From positions 310,001-374,000 of the forward strand of contig NZ_CP049869.1 of assembly GCF_011300455.1 (NCBI RefSeq): a stretch of DNA of 64,000 nt. Reading direction: 5' to 3'. The notes under the pieces are model-generated. The model did no database searches. It was not told the origin of the DNA and saw only the letters and a list, made by a program, of their open reading frames with translations. Each line of letters starts with the position of its first letter. Within the stretch, counting starts at the first letter, position 1. The translations under genes were made by a program, and so were the position numbers. Positions 47,848 through 56,419 of this stretch are shown here, one piece after another. Source of the stretch: Sphingomonas piscis (GTDB taxonomy: Bacteria > Pseudomonadota > Alphaproteobacteria > Sphingomonadales > Sphingomonadaceae).

Positions 47848-48024
47848 ATGATGGACGGACGGACAACACAGGCGGGGGGCTGCCTGCTTGCACTCTCTAT
47901 TCTCGGCGGGCTGATCTTCGGGATCGTTCAGCGAGCGCCGACGCTTGGCGCGATCATCGGCACGGCGGTGGGCATTGTCATTGCCCTTGCCGTATGGCTG
48001 ATCGACAAGCGCCGCAGCGCCTAA
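47848..48024 (+). CDS. Small two-helix membrane protein
   Basis: A 58-residue protein with two hydrophobic segments, GCLLALSILGGLIFGIV and TAVGIVIALAVWLID, and a basic C-terminus (KRRSA). The ATG pair at 47848/47851 follows GCAAGGG; the longer frame from 47755 has no hydrophobic or conserved content. It converges on the S24 repressor gene with a 4-nt overlap. Function unknown. Confidence 0.65.
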   Translation: MMDGRTTQAGGCLLALSILGGLIFGIVQRAPTLGAIIGTAVGIVIALAVWLIDKRRSA

Positions 48025-48674
48025 ACCAGCTTCCGCCCCGCCCAGATCACCCGGCCGACGCAGTTGATCGATCGGATCTCGCAATCCGGCCAGTCGGGAT
48101 AGGCCGGATTGTCCGACTGAACGGTGACCCGCCGGCGGATCGGGTTGATGGCGATCCGCTTCACCACCAAAGCATCGTCCACCCGAAGCACATAGATGCC
48201 GTCCCGGAGCCGGTCGCCGCAGTCGCCGAGGTCGACCAGTATGTCATCGCCCGAATTCAGCGTGGGTGCCATGGAGTCGCCCTCGACCCGGATGATCGAC
48301 AATTTGTCGGAGGGGCTGCTGGTCAGGCCTTTCAGCCATCGCGATTCGAAGGCGAAATAAGGCTTACCCGTTTCGTCGTCGGGGATCGCGCCGGGACCAG
48401 CAGATGCGTGAACCGGTGTTCGGACCACGGAAACAAGGCCCGCGGTTGGCGCCTCAGCCTCCGCAGGCCCGCCAAGCAGCGCTTCGGAAATGCCGAAGTA
48501 GCGGGCAAGTTTTCGCCTTTCCTCCTCCTTCAATCGCCTCGGCACGCCGCGGCGGACGAATTGCTGGATGTAGGCGGAATTGCGGCCGAGCATGCGGGAG
48601 AGGCTGGCGAAGTCATCGCCCCTTTCCGCACATAGGCCTTCAAGAACTGTTCTGGGATCCGGCACCATTACCAC
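48021..48674 (-). CDS. S24-family (CI/LexA-like) repressor
   Basis: A 217-residue regulator with an N-terminal helix-turn-helix (SLSRMLGRNSAYIQQFVRRG) and a C-terminal S24 peptidase domain. The catalytic serine is S134 in RVEGDSMAPTL and the lysine is K172 in DALVVKRIAI; an Ala-Gly pair at 92-93 is a possible self-cleavage site. It is built like phage repressors, but no phage genes are near, and such genes are widespread in sphingomonads. The gene is divergent from a two-gene unit (48763-49265), and direct repeats at 48686-48712 in the shared leader are likely operators. It may be inactivated by RecA after DNA damage. Confidence 0.88.
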   Translation of the reverse strand: MVMVPDPRTVLEGLCAERGDDFASLSRMLGRNSAYIQQFVRRGVPRRLKEEERRKLARYFGISEALLGGPAEAEAPTAGLVSVVRTPVHASAGPGAIPDDETGKPYFAFESRWLKGLTSSPSDKLSIIRVEGDSMAPTLNSGDDILVDLGDCGDRLRDGIYVLRVDDALVVKRIAINPIRRRVTVQSDNPAYPDWPDCEIRSINCVGRVIWAGRKLV

Positions 48675-48685
48675 GCTCTTAAGGA

Positions 48686-48712
48686 TAGGAAACTACCTAG
48701 ACAAGTAGGAAA
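48686..48712. promoter_or_regulatory. Direct/inverted repeats, likely S24 repressor operator
   Basis: TAGGAAA occurs at 48686-48692 and again at 48706-48712, 20 bp apart (two helix turns), with inverted CTACCTA between them. It begins 12 nt upstream of the S24 repressor start, a typical place for autoregulation. Confidence 0.5.
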
Positions 48713-48762
48713 TGCGTTGGGAAATAACGATTGCCGAGTCGGCTAGACCGAGGATTTTCGCA

Positions 48763-48936
48763 GTGCACCTTCTTTACGACGTTGAACGTTTTCTCCGCCA
48801 GTCCCAGATTGCTCCAACCAGATTCGGCCGCGACGCGATCGGCGATCCTCGGTTCGTTTTCGACCTTCGACGGGGAAGAGAGCCACGCCCGCAGACAGTT
48901 AAGCGGGTCCGCGCCTATCTGGAACAAGTGCAATGA
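48763..48936 (+). CDS. Small conserved protein, possibly DNA-binding
   Basis: A 57-residue basic protein (LLYDVERFLRQSQIAPTRFG then DPRFVFDLRRGREPRPQT) whose layout recalls a compact helix-turn-helix. GTG at 48763 is preferred because GAGGA lies eight bases before it; an upstream ATG at 48712 falls inside the repressor repeats. Its stop overlaps the next start as ATGA. Divergent from the S24 repressor, so probably its target. I know similar short proteins from sphingomonads but no function. Confidence 0.68.
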   Translation: MHLLYDVERFLRQSQIAPTRFGRDAIGDPRFVFDLRRGREPRPQTVKRVRAYLEQVQ

Positions 48937-49265
48937 TGCGCCTTCCGATGTCGCCAGCAGCATCCGCGCTGTTGCGTGCTCTGCTGAACCGGGCGCAAGT
49001 CGGACGTGATAGGATTCTGCTTACCGACTGGCGTTCAACGGATTGGCAATCATTAACGTTAATGGGGGAGCGGCACGTCGTCAGCCTACGCGTCCCTGGG
49101 CCCGAAGCGCCGGCGGTAGTCGCACGGCTGACGGACGGAATCGAAGAAGCGGAATTCACCATCCCCGGTCAGATCGTTGCCGACATCGCGCTTACGGGTG
49201 CACCGCAGGCTCGCAACGACGGTTCGATCGAAGTCTCGCTCGAGGCACTGACGATTGGCGATTGA
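48933..49265 (+). CDS. Conserved hypothetical protein
   Basis: A 110-residue soluble protein, predicted alpha/beta, with the segment WQSLTLMGERHVVSLRVPGP and a C-terminal EVSLEALTIGD. Start ATG 48933 overlaps the previous stop (ATGATG), so the two are a unit controlled from the S24 leader. No domain recognised; no catalytic motif visible. Confidence 0.65.
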   Translation: MMRLPMSPAASALLRALLNRAQVGRDRILLTDWRSTDWQSLTLMGERHVVSLRVPGPEAPAVVARLTDGIEEAEFTIPGQIVADIALTGAPQARNDGSIEVSLEALTIGD

Positions 49266-49759
49266 TTAGCCGAGTGAGCGGCGAAGGTCGGCAAGCGCAT
49301 CGTACAAGGCTTGCGAAGCATCGGGCGGGGATACTGGGAGGGTCTCCCGCCTGCCCTGCTGCAAATGCCTATCGATACGCAATTTGAGCTCACCGGCGGT
49401 TGGCATGGGAGGCGCGGCGAACAACTGAACGACGCGGGAATTGGGCTCTACGGCCGCAAGGACATCGTCGAGTATCAGCTCGTCCGCGGCTGGAATCACC
49501 ATCATCTCTGCGGTCAGCAGCAATTCCTCCGGCCTATCCTCCGACCAGCCGGCATCCACGAGGTCGAATGGCCGCAATGGAAGTTTGTCGTTTCGAAGCG
49601 AAGCAAGTGCCCGATAGGCAAGGCCCCAATCACCAATGCGGCTGTTCCAGAGACAGCGAGCGGCGCTCCGCCGATCCAGCCGGCAATTGCGACCGCAGCC
49701 GACAGCCAGGCGGCGGCGATCCAATCAAGGGTGATCTCAATCGTTGTCGCCGTGCCCAT
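49266..49759 (-). pseudogene. Membrane-anchored hypothetical protein, frame broken once as given
   Basis: The N-terminal part (ATG 49759) encodes two hydrophobic segments (WIAAAWLSAAVAIAGWIGG and LAVSGTAALVIG), then the good coding frame switches to one continuing RALASLRNDKLPLRPFDLV through to the stop at 49266. Adding one G to the G4 run (C4 on the plus strand, 49624-49627) joins both parts into a 164-residue protein with two membrane helices and a soluble C-terminal domain. Without it both pieces are short. Same type of break as in dctP, the helicase and tgt, so probably an assembly error. Function unknown. Confidence 0.68.
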
Positions 49760-49796
49760 CTGAGCGACGCTACGACAATAATCGTTACGAGGCGGT

Positions 49797-50330
49797 TTAG
49801 CTGGCCAGCAATTCCGCCAGGGCTTGCGTGAATTCAGGAACGTCGTCCGGCTTGCGGCTGGTCACGATGTTTTCATCCACAACCACAGCTTCGTCGACCA
49901 CGGTGGCACCGGCATTACGCACATCCGTGGCGATCGAGGGCCAGCATGCGGCCCGCCGTCCGCGAAGAAGGTCGGCCTCCACCAGCAGCCATGGCCCGTG
50001 ACAGATTGCAGCCACCGGCTTCCCCGCCGCCGCAAACGCCCTGATCAACTCAATCGCCGCGGCATTGGTTCGAAGCGCATCCGGGTTGATCACCCCGCCC
50101 GGCAGCACCAGCGCATCGAACTCGTCCGCCCGTGCGTCGGCGACCAGCAGGTCGGGCCGGATCGTTCGGCCCGGATCATCGCGCACCGTGGCCTGAATGG
50201 GGCTTCTCCCCGGCGCTGCAAGCTTCACTTCGGCGCCCATGCCAAGCAGGATTTCGCGTGGGCCGAACAGCTCCGACTCCTCGGAACCGTCCGTCGCCAT
50301 GATCAGGATGCGCTTGCCCTTCAACGTCAT
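49797..50330 (-). CDS. DJ-1/PfpI family protein
   Basis: A 177-residue protein of the DJ-1/PfpI superfamily with the nucleophile elbow AAICHGPWLL (Cys) and the glutamate in GSEESELFGPREILLGM. Members act as glyoxalases, deglycases or general stress proteins; the long PfpI-type form often called a type 1 glutamine amidotransferase-like protease fits best. ATG at 50330 is preceded by AGGAACAAATG. It is divergent from the topoisomerase IB gene, a stress-related neighbourhood. Confidence 0.9.
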   Translation of the reverse strand: MTLKGKRILIMATDGSEESELFGPREILLGMGAEVKLAAPGRSPIQATVRDDPGRTIRPDLLVADARADEFDALVLPGGVINPDALRTNAAAIELIRAFAAAGKPVAAICHGPWLLVEADLLRGRRAACWPSIATDVRNAGATVVDEAVVVDENIVTSRKPDDVPEFTQALAELLAS

Positions 50331-50377
50331 TTGTTCCTCGCACCGGAACCGCGCACCCGGCGGCTCATTCTCTCAAC

Positions 50378-51412
50378 ATGCTACGCCATTCCAGCGACGC
50401 CGAGCCCGGCATCACCCGCAAACGCCAAGGCCGCTACTGGGCCTATTTCGATGCGGAAGGCAATCGCATCACCGATCGCGACGAAATTGATCGGTTGAAC
50501 GCCGTCGGTTTGCCCCCCGCCTATGAAAACGCCTGGTTCTGCGCTGACCCGGACGGACACTTGCAGGCGACGGGTGTCGATGCCCGCGGCCGCAAGCAAT
50601 ATCGCTACCACGTCAATTTTCGCGAGGCGCAGGACGCCGTCAAATATGAAGGGCTGCTGGAGTTCGGCAAGGCACTGCCCAAGCTTCGCAAGAAGGTTGA
50701 GCAGGATCTCAAACGCCGCAAGCTGGACCGCGACAATGTGCTCGCCGCCGTCGTTCGCCTCCTCGACACGGAGCACATCCGCATCGGGAACGAGCAATAT
50801 GCAAAGTCGAACAAAAGCTACGGCGCAACGACGCTTCGCAATCGGCATCTCAAGCGCAAGGGAAGCAGCCTCGCCATGCGCTTCACCGGCAAGCATGGCA
50901 TCGTGCATGAGGTGAAGATCACCGACGGCAATCTGAAACGCATCGTCAAGCGCTGCCAGGAACTGCCCGGCCAGATGCTGTTCCAGTGCCTGGATGACGG
51001 CGGTGAGGCGCGGCCGATCACCTCCGGCGACGTGAACGCTTACATCAAGGAAGCGACCGGTGGCGACTTCACGGCCAAGCATTTCCGTACTTGGGGCGCC
51101 AGCGTGATCGCGCTTGAGCAGTTGCTGAGAAAGGCGGACGACGCGCGCATCACGGTGAAGACGGTGGTCGAGCCTGTGGCCGAAGCACTCGGCAACACCC
51201 CGGCGATCAGCCGCAAGTCCTATGTCCACCCGCAACTGCTCGATGCGGTCAAGAATGATGCCCGCGACCCGCTGAACGGCATGGACCGGCCCCGCGGCCG
51301 CAAGTGGCTGTCGTCGGCCGAGGTCGGACTGCTCGAGTTCCTGGCCCGGGGCGGGAAGCGGAGCCGCAAACGCAAGGCAGCCGAAGCACCGGGAACCGCT
51401 GAGGCAGCTTGA
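50378..51412 (+). CDS. DNA topoisomerase IB (poxvirus/bacterial type)
   Basis: A 344-residue type IB topoisomerase that relaxes supercoils through a 3'-phosphotyrosine. The catalytic tyrosine is in ISRKSYVHPQ near residue 285; upstream catalytic positions include HIRIGNEQYAKSNKSYGATT and FTAKHFRTWGAS. The C-terminus is Lys/Arg-rich (GGKRSRKRKAAEA). Such enzymes are sporadic in bacteria but regular in sphingomonads and other alphaproteobacteria. The stop lies 20 nt before the preferred MscS start. Confidence 0.92.
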   Translation: MLRHSSDAEPGITRKRQGRYWAYFDAEGNRITDRDEIDRLNAVGLPPAYENAWFCADPDGHLQATGVDARGRKQYRYHVNFREAQDAVKYEGLLEFGKALPKLRKKVEQDLKRRKLDRDNVLAAVVRLLDTEHIRIGNEQYAKSNKSYGATTLRNRHLKRKGSSLAMRFTGKHGIVHEVKITDGNLKRIVKRCQELPGQMLFQCLDDGGEARPITSGDVNAYIKEATGGDFTAKHFRTWGASVIALEQLLRKADDARITVKTVVEPVAEALGNTPAISRKSYVHPQLLDAVKNDARDPLNGMDRPRGRKWLSSAEVGLLEFLARGGKRSRKRKAAEAPGTAEAA

Positions 51413-51432
51413 TCGCTTCGCCGTCGCTTGCC

Positions 51433-52491
51433 ATGCCCGCGTCGATGAAGCGGCTCGACAAAATGCTCGGTTGGTTTGCGGCGAACCTGGATGCCTTGCT
51501 GCTGGGGGCGATCGTTGCCGCGGTGCTGGTCGCGATCATGCTCGTCCTACGGCAAGTGGGTCGCCGGATCACGGCGCGCGATCCTCATTGTACAAGTTGG
51601 AAGTCGGTAATCGGCCGGGTGCTCGCCAAGACCAGCCTCGGCTTTATGGTGGTCGCGGCGCTGGAGATCGTCGCCAATTACGCCGAGCCGCCGGCGAAGA
51701 TCGGCAGGCTGTTCGAGATCGCCTTCGTGGTCGCAGCCTCGCTTCAAGGCGCCGTTTGGGGCCGCGAGCTCGTCATTGGGCTGATCTCTCGCAAGGTCGC
51801 GGAGGACAATGGCGGCGGCACCATCGGCAACGCGATGGCGATCATCCGCGTGCTGGTCAGCGTCGCACTGTTTGCGATCGCGATCATTCTGATCCTCCAG
51901 AACCTGGGCGTGAACGTAACTGCGCTGGTGGCCGGTCTCGGTATTGGCGGCATTGCCATCGGCCTTGCGGCGCAAGGCATCTTCTCCGACCTGTTCGCCG
52001 CCTTGGCCATCCTGTTCGACAAGCCGTTCCGCCGCGGCGATACGATCCGCTACGACAACAGCACCGGCACGGTAGAGCGCATCGGCCTGAAGACCACGAG
52101 GCTTCGCGCGCTCACCGGCGAACAGCTAATCATGGCCAACACCAAGCTTCTGGAACGCGAGATCCACAACCTTGCGCAGGCGGAGTCGCGGCGCATGACC
52201 GTGTTGTTCGCCGTTGCGGCAACCGGCAGCGACAAGCTCGACACCATCGCCGACCTCGCCTCGCAGGCCGTTCGCGACAACAAGGACTGCCGGCTGGTCC
52301 GCTGCACGCTGACCGGCATCGGCTCCGGCGCGTTCGGCCACGAGCTCGTGTATGACGACCGATCCGGCGACAACGACCGTATCGCGCGAAACAGGTCGGA
52401 CATCATTCGCTCCCTGATGACCAGGCTGGAGGCCGCGGGAATGGAACTGCAGCGGGCGTCCGACATCCAGCCGCCGCTGGCTCCGTTCTGA
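51433..52491 (+). CDS. Mechanosensitive ion channel, MscS family
   Basis: About 352 residues with four hydrophobic helices, then the MscS core: VTALVAGLGIGGIAIGLAAQ (pore helix) and LFDKPFRRGDTIRYDNSTG at the start of the beta domain. It should open under membrane tension to release solutes during osmotic downshock. ATG at 51433 is preferred; a TTG at 51409 overlapping the topoisomerase stop is possible. Members with this longer N-terminus are common. Confidence 0.9.
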   Translation: MPASMKRLDKMLGWFAANLDALLLGAIVAAVLVAIMLVLRQVGRRITARDPHCTSWKSVIGRVLAKTSLGFMVVAALEIVANYAEPPAKIGRLFEIAFVVAASLQGAVWGRELVIGLISRKVAEDNGGGTIGNAMAIIRVLVSVALFAIAIILILQNLGVNVTALVAGLGIGGIAIGLAAQGIFSDLFAALAILFDKPFRRGDTIRYDNSTGTVERIGLKTTRLRALTGEQLIMANTKLLEREIHNLAQAESRRMTVLFAVAATGSDKLDTIADLASQAVRDNKDCRLVRCTLTGIGSGAFGHELVYDDRSGDNDRIARNRSDIIRSLMTRLEAAGMELQRASDIQPPLAPF

Positions 52492-52534
52492 AGCCGCAAT
52501 GAACCTCGCTCACCGTTCCGCGCGTTAGGCTGCC

Positions 52535-53149
52535 GTGGACGCCGTTCAGCTCATCGCCCTTGCTTCGTCGGCCAGCCTGCTGGCAGGATGGCGGCTTTAC
52601 CTCGTCACCTTCGTGGTCGGGCTGGGCATGAAGCTCGGCTGGATCGACCTTCCCGAGCGGCTCGCGGGGCTCGACGTGCTTGCGAACAACTGGCTGATCG
52701 GCATTGCCGCTGCCGGCGCGGTCGCTGAGTTCTTCGCCGACAAGGTGGCCTGGGTCGATAGCGCCTGGGACGCGGTCCACAGCATTATCCGGCCGCTCGG
52801 CGGCGCCCTGCTGTCGCTTGCAATCGTCGATTCCGGAGATCCCACGTGGCAGGTTGCAAGCTTCCTGCTCGGCGGCGGCGCGGCGCTGATGTCGCACGCC
52901 GGCAAGGCCGGCGCCCGAGCGATGGTGAATGCCAGCCCGGAGCCTTTCTCGAACATCCTTGTGTCGACCGCGGAGGACGTCGCCACGGGCGGGTTGCTGG
53001 CGCTTGCCATTGCAAATCCTGTCGCAGCCGCGCTGATTGCCCTTATCCTCGTCATCCTTTCGCTGTGGCTGGTGCTCACCGCCCGCCGCGTCTTGAAGCG
53101 CCTGCTCCGCGGACCGGTGCGGCAACCCGGGGGCACACCAAAGCATTAA
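52535..53149 (+). CDS. DUF4126 family membrane protein
   Basis: A 204-residue membrane protein with about five hydrophobic segments and the family-like start LASSASLLAGWRLYLVTFVV. FFADKVAWVDSAWDAVHSII and ALMSHAGKAGARAMVNASPE are typical conserved loops of DUF4126. GTG at 52535 is the start. Function unknown; related proteins lie near channels and transporters. It follows the MscS gene by 43 nt and may be co-transcribed. Confidence 0.78.
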   Translation: MDAVQLIALASSASLLAGWRLYLVTFVVGLGMKLGWIDLPERLAGLDVLANNWLIGIAAAGAVAEFFADKVAWVDSAWDAVHSIIRPLGGALLSLAIVDSGDPTWQVASFLLGGGAALMSHAGKAGARAMVNASPEPFSNILVSTAEDVATGGLLALAIANPVAAALIALILVILSLWLVLTARRVLKRLLRGPVRQPGGTPKH

Positions 53150-53173
53150 GCCGGCAAAACAGGAGGAATGACC

Positions 53174-53464
53174 ATGCCCGTTTCCAGTCTCACGCTTGTT
53201 GAACGGATCGCCCGCGTGCTTGCCGGCCGCGCGCTCAGCAGCAATGCGGAGGGCGATGATCCTTCGGCGGGCCCCAGTGTCGACGAGGAATGGCACAACC
53301 ATGTGGACGACGCGCTGTCGATCCTCCGCACCCTTCGCGAGCCCGACCAGGTAATGGCAGCGGCAGGCGATGCGGACATGTGGGAACGGATGGTTGAGGC
53401 CGCACTGAACGTGGAGCGCGCCGCCGGTACGCCCAAGCCGGTCAACAGCGACCCCGTCGATTGA
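53174..53464 (+). CDS. Small hypothetical protein
   Basis: A 96-residue acidic, mostly helical protein (VERIARVLAGRALSSNAEG; VDDALSILRTLREPDQVMA). AGGAGG at 53161-53166 sets the start at ATG 53174 with a 7-nt spacer; the ATG at 53168 is too close to it. Its stop overlaps the TTG start of the DHA2 pump gene. No known family recognised. Confidence 0.68.
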   Translation: MPVSSLTLVERIARVLAGRALSSNAEGDDPSAGPSVDEEWHNHVDDALSILRTLREPDQVMAAAGDADMWERMVEAALNVERAAGTPKPVNSDPVD

Positions 53465-54855
53465 GCCCTCGCGACGGGGCACCGCCGGGGGTTCGGAGCG
53501 ATCCCCGCTGGACCCTGTTCGCCTGTGTGCTCGCCTCCGGCCTGTCCTTCGTGGAAGGCTCGGTCCTGTCGGTCGCCCTGCCGGCGATCCGCGACAGCTA
53601 TAGCGCTGGTGCGCAGGACGTGCAGTGGGTGATGAACGCCTATCTGCTGCCCCTGTCGGCCTTGTTGTTGCTGGGCGGCGCGCTCGGGGATCATTTCGGC
53701 CGCAAGCGCTTGCTGCTTGTGGGCACCAGCATCTTTGCGCTGACCTCGGTCGTATGCGCACTCGCGCCAAGCTTGCCGGTGCTGCTTGCCGCCCGCGCCG
53801 CGCAAGGCGTCGGCGCCGCATTGCTGCTGCCCAACAGCCTGGCCTTGCTCAACGCCGCCTATCAAGGTGAGAAGCGCGGACGCGCCGTCGGCATCTGGGC
53901 TGCAGCCGGCGCCGGAGCCGCCGCCATCGCACCGCTGATCGGCGGGTGGCTGGTCGGCTCGGTCGGATGGCCGGCCATCTTCTATATCAACTTGCCGCTT
54001 GCGCTCGGCGCTATCCTGCTTGCCGCTCGGTATGTGTCCGAAAGCCACGAGAAAGGCGCCGGCCGCACCGACTATCCGGGTGCCTTAGTAGCAACGGCCG
54101 GTCTCGGCGGCCTCACCTATGGTTTGACCCTCTGGTCGGCGACCCGCCAGTTCGGGACCAGCGCGATCCTCGCGATTGCCGCCGGCCTGCTCCTCGGAGC
54201 CATCTTCCTATGGGCCGAGCACCGCCGTGGAGAACGGGCGATGATGCCGCTCACCCTGTTCGAGAACCGCTGCTTTTCCGGGCTGAACCTGCTGACCTTC
54301 TTCCTCTACGGCGCATTCGGCGCGGCCATGCTGCTCATTCCTTATGTGCTGATCACCAGCGGAGGTTATTCGCCGGTGCAGGCAGGGCTTGCCATGTTGC
54401 CGCTGCCCGTCTTGATGACGTCACTGTCGCCAACCATGGGCGGCTTGGCCGCGCGGCTCGGACCGCGCCTACCGCTCAGCATCGGCCCTGCCGTGGTCGC
54501 CGCAGGCATGCTGCTGGCCCTGCGCGTCGGCGAAGACGCAAGCTACTGGCCTAGTGTCTTTCCGATGATCCTGGTCATGGCGATCGGCATGACGATCGCC
54601 GTGGCGCCCCTCACCTCCTCCGTGCTCGGATCCGTGGAGGAACAGCATGTCGCCATGGCATCGGGTTTCAACAGCGCGGTCGCCCGCACCGGCGGACTGA
54701 TCGCCACAGCCTTGCTCGGCGCGGTGCTTGCGAGTGAAGGCTCGGCCTTGTTCGGCGGCTTCCACATGGCGATGTTCGCGGCTGCAATCACGTGCGCCGC
54801 GGCCAGCGCTGTCGCGCTTACCATGCTCGATGGGCTGAAGCGGAAGGCAGCATAG
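53461..54855 (+). CDS. MFS multidrug transporter, DHA2 (EmrB/QacA-like) family
   Basis: A 464-residue permease with fourteen hydrophobic segments. Motifs: AGAQDVQWVMNAYLLPLSAL at helix 2, LGDHFGRKRLLLVGTSIFAL (loop 2-3), RAAQGVGAALLLPNSLALLN at helix 4 and GAGAAAIAPLIGGWLVGSVG (motif C). It would export drugs or toxic organics by proton antiport. The start is TTG at 53461, overlapping the preceding stop. The inverted-repeat terminator at 54862-54895 follows directly. Confidence 0.9.
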   Translation: MSPRDGAPPGVRSDPRWTLFACVLASGLSFVEGSVLSVALPAIRDSYSAGAQDVQWVMNAYLLPLSALLLLGGALGDHFGRKRLLLVGTSIFALTSVVCALAPSLPVLLAARAAQGVGAALLLPNSLALLNAAYQGEKRGRAVGIWAAAGAGAAAIAPLIGGWLVGSVGWPAIFYINLPLALGAILLAARYVSESHEKGAGRTDYPGALVATAGLGGLTYGLTLWSATRQFGTSAILAIAAGLLLGAIFLWAEHRRGERAMMPLTLFENRCFSGLNLLTFFLYGAFGAAMLLIPYVLITSGGYSPVQAGLAMLPLPVLMTSLSPTMGGLAARLGPRLPLSIGPAVVAAGMLLALRVGEDASYWPSVFPMILVMAIGMTIAVAPLTSSVLGSVEEQHVAMASGFNSAVARTGGLIATALLGAVLASEGSALFGGFHMAMFAAAITCAAASAVALTMLDGLKRKAA

Positions 54856-54861
54856 AAAATC

Positions 54862-54895
54862 GAAAGGCCGCCCGGGTCGCCCCGAACGGCCTTTC
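54862..54895. terminator. Bidirectional intrinsic terminator
   Basis: A 9-bp perfect stem GAAAGGCCG / CGGCCTTTC with a 16-nt GC-rich loop. It ends the DHA2 gene on the plus strand and, with a T-rich tail on the minus strand (CGATTTTC), the phaZ-like unit and the short ORF at 54922-54990. Confidence 0.8.
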
Positions 54896-54921
54896 CATTG
54901 TCTAGCCAAGGCGGCCTGACG

Positions 54922-54990
54922 TTACGCGCGGACCCCCGCGGAGGCTGCGCTCACGATTTCGACCGCATGCGGCATTTGACAATGAGACAT
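54922..54990 (-). CDS. Short ORF, 22 residues, with a perfect ribosome site
   Basis: Minus-strand ORF encoding MSHCQMPHAVEIVSAASAGV followed by RA and a stop. AAAGGAGGTGG stands just before the ATG, a much stronger ribosome site than most genes in the window have. It lies between the PHA depolymerase stop and the shared terminator, so it would be transcribed as the last gene of that unit or from its own promoter in the 82-nt gap. I do not recognise it. The strong ribosome site and terminator are what support it; coding bias cannot be judged at this length. Confidence 0.5.
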   Translation of the reverse strand: MSHCQMPHAVEIVSAASAGVRA

Positions 54991-55072
54991 CAGACCACCT
55001 CCTTTCAGCTGTTGAAAACTGATTGAGAGATGGGAATTTCGCGCGACCATTCAAGAGGTTAACGAACAAACC

Positions 55073-56302
55073 TCAATCGTGCTTGGCAATGAATTCCTCG
55101 AGCACCGGCGCGATCCGCTCGCGCCACTTGCGACCGTTGAAGATGCCGTAATGGCCGACATCCTCCGCAAGGAAATACTCCTTCTTGGTCGCGGACAATT
55201 TGCTCGCGATCTTCAGCGCAGCCTTGGTTTGCCCAATGCCGGAGATGTCGTCCCGTTCGCCTTCGATCGCCAGCAGCGCCGTGTCCCGGATTGCGGCCGG
55301 GTCGACCAGCCGCCCACGATGCTTGAACTCGCCCTTGGGCAGGGCCTGCCGCTGAAACACGAGGTCGATGGTCTGTAGGTAGAATTCCTCCGTCATGTCG
55401 CAGACGGCGCGATACTCGTCATAGAATTTCTGGGTCGACGCCGCGCTCTCCTCGTCCCCCTCGACCAGATGCCTGAACATCTCCCAATGGCTGATGAGGT
55501 GGGAGCCGAGGTTCATGGTCATGAAGCCCGCAAGCTGCAGGAAACCCGGATAAACCTTCCGTCCCGCGCCCGGATAGCTCATCGGAACCGTCGCGATGAC
55601 GTTGTTCTTGAACCAACTCTGAGGCCGCTCGGTCGCAAGCGTGTTCACCGCCGTCGGTGCCTCCCGCGTGTCGATGGGGCCGCCCATCATGGTGAGGCTC
55701 TTGGGTCGCCACGCGTCCTTGTCGGCATTCATCAGGGCCGTTGCCGCATAGGCCGGCACTGCCGGCTGACAGACGGCAAGGACGTGCGCGCGCTCGCCCG
55801 TTTCGGCGCCGATCGCATGCAGGAACTCGATCAGGTAATCGATATAGTCGTCGAGATCGAACCTTCCCGCCTCTTGCGGCACCAGCTTCGCATCGGCCCA
55901 GTCGGTGATGTAGACGTCGTGCTTCGGAAGCAGCCGCGCCACCGTACCGCGCAAAAGGGTTGCATAGTGGCCGGACATCGGAGCGACGATCATCAGCGGC
56001 GGGCCGCCTTGAACGTCCTCTCTGGCGAAATGCTTCAGCGAGCCGAACGGCTTTTCGAGGAGATACTCCTCGCGCACCGCGACGTCCTTGCGGCCGACGC
56101 GCACGGTCTTGATCCCGAACTCCGGTTTACCGCGCGACGCGGCAACATGGGCGAACATGTCGAGGCTCGCTGCCACCAGCGGGCTCATCGAATTGTAACT
56201 CATGGGGTTGGCAGGATTTTGGAGCCAATCCGCTCCCATCCCCGCCAATTTGCTCGCTCCGGCAAGCCAGGAGCGCTGCACTTCATATGCGTCGTAAAGC
56301 AA
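55073..56302 (-). CDS. phaZ: Intracellular polyhydroxyalkanoate depolymerase
   Basis: A 409-residue depolymerase of the intracellular PhaZ type, which degrades stored polyhydroxybutyrate. The nucleophile is a cysteine (C178) in HVLAVCQPAVPAY, as in the intracellular family, not a lipase-box serine. Other marks are LMIVAPMSGHYATLLRGTV, ITDWADAKLVP and EDVGHYGIFNGRKWRERI near the end with the catalytic histidine. TTG at 56302 is taken as start because it gives the family N-terminus MLYDAYEVQRSWLAG; there is no ATG nearby. It is divergent from the ABC transporter gene. No phasin or synthase gene is nearby. Confidence 0.9.
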   Translation of the reverse strand: MLYDAYEVQRSWLAGASKLAGMGADWLQNPANPMSYNSMSPLVAASLDMFAHVAASRGKPEFGIKTVRVGRKDVAVREEYLLEKPFGSLKHFAREDVQGGPPLMIVAPMSGHYATLLRGTVARLLPKHDVYITDWADAKLVPQEAGRFDLDDYIDYLIEFLHAIGAETGERAHVLAVCQPAVPAYAATALMNADKDAWRPKSLTMMGGPIDTREAPTAVNTLATERPQSWFKNNVIATVPMSYPGAGRKVYPGFLQLAGFMTMNLGSHLISHWEMFRHLVEGDEESAASTQKFYDEYRAVCDMTEEFYLQTIDLVFQRQALPKGEFKHRGRLVDPAAIRDTALLAIEGERDDISGIGQTKAALKIASKLSATKKEYFLAEDVGHYGIFNGRKWRERIAPVLEEFIAKHD

Positions 56303-56419
56303 TTCGCGTTACCCTTCCCCGTCCTAACCGATGTGGCCGCGAATGGCTCCGCTTGCAAGCGCGTGCCCTTGCGACACCCAGATTGAGACGGTGCCGCGGC
56401 GCTGCTACGGCGCCGCCCA

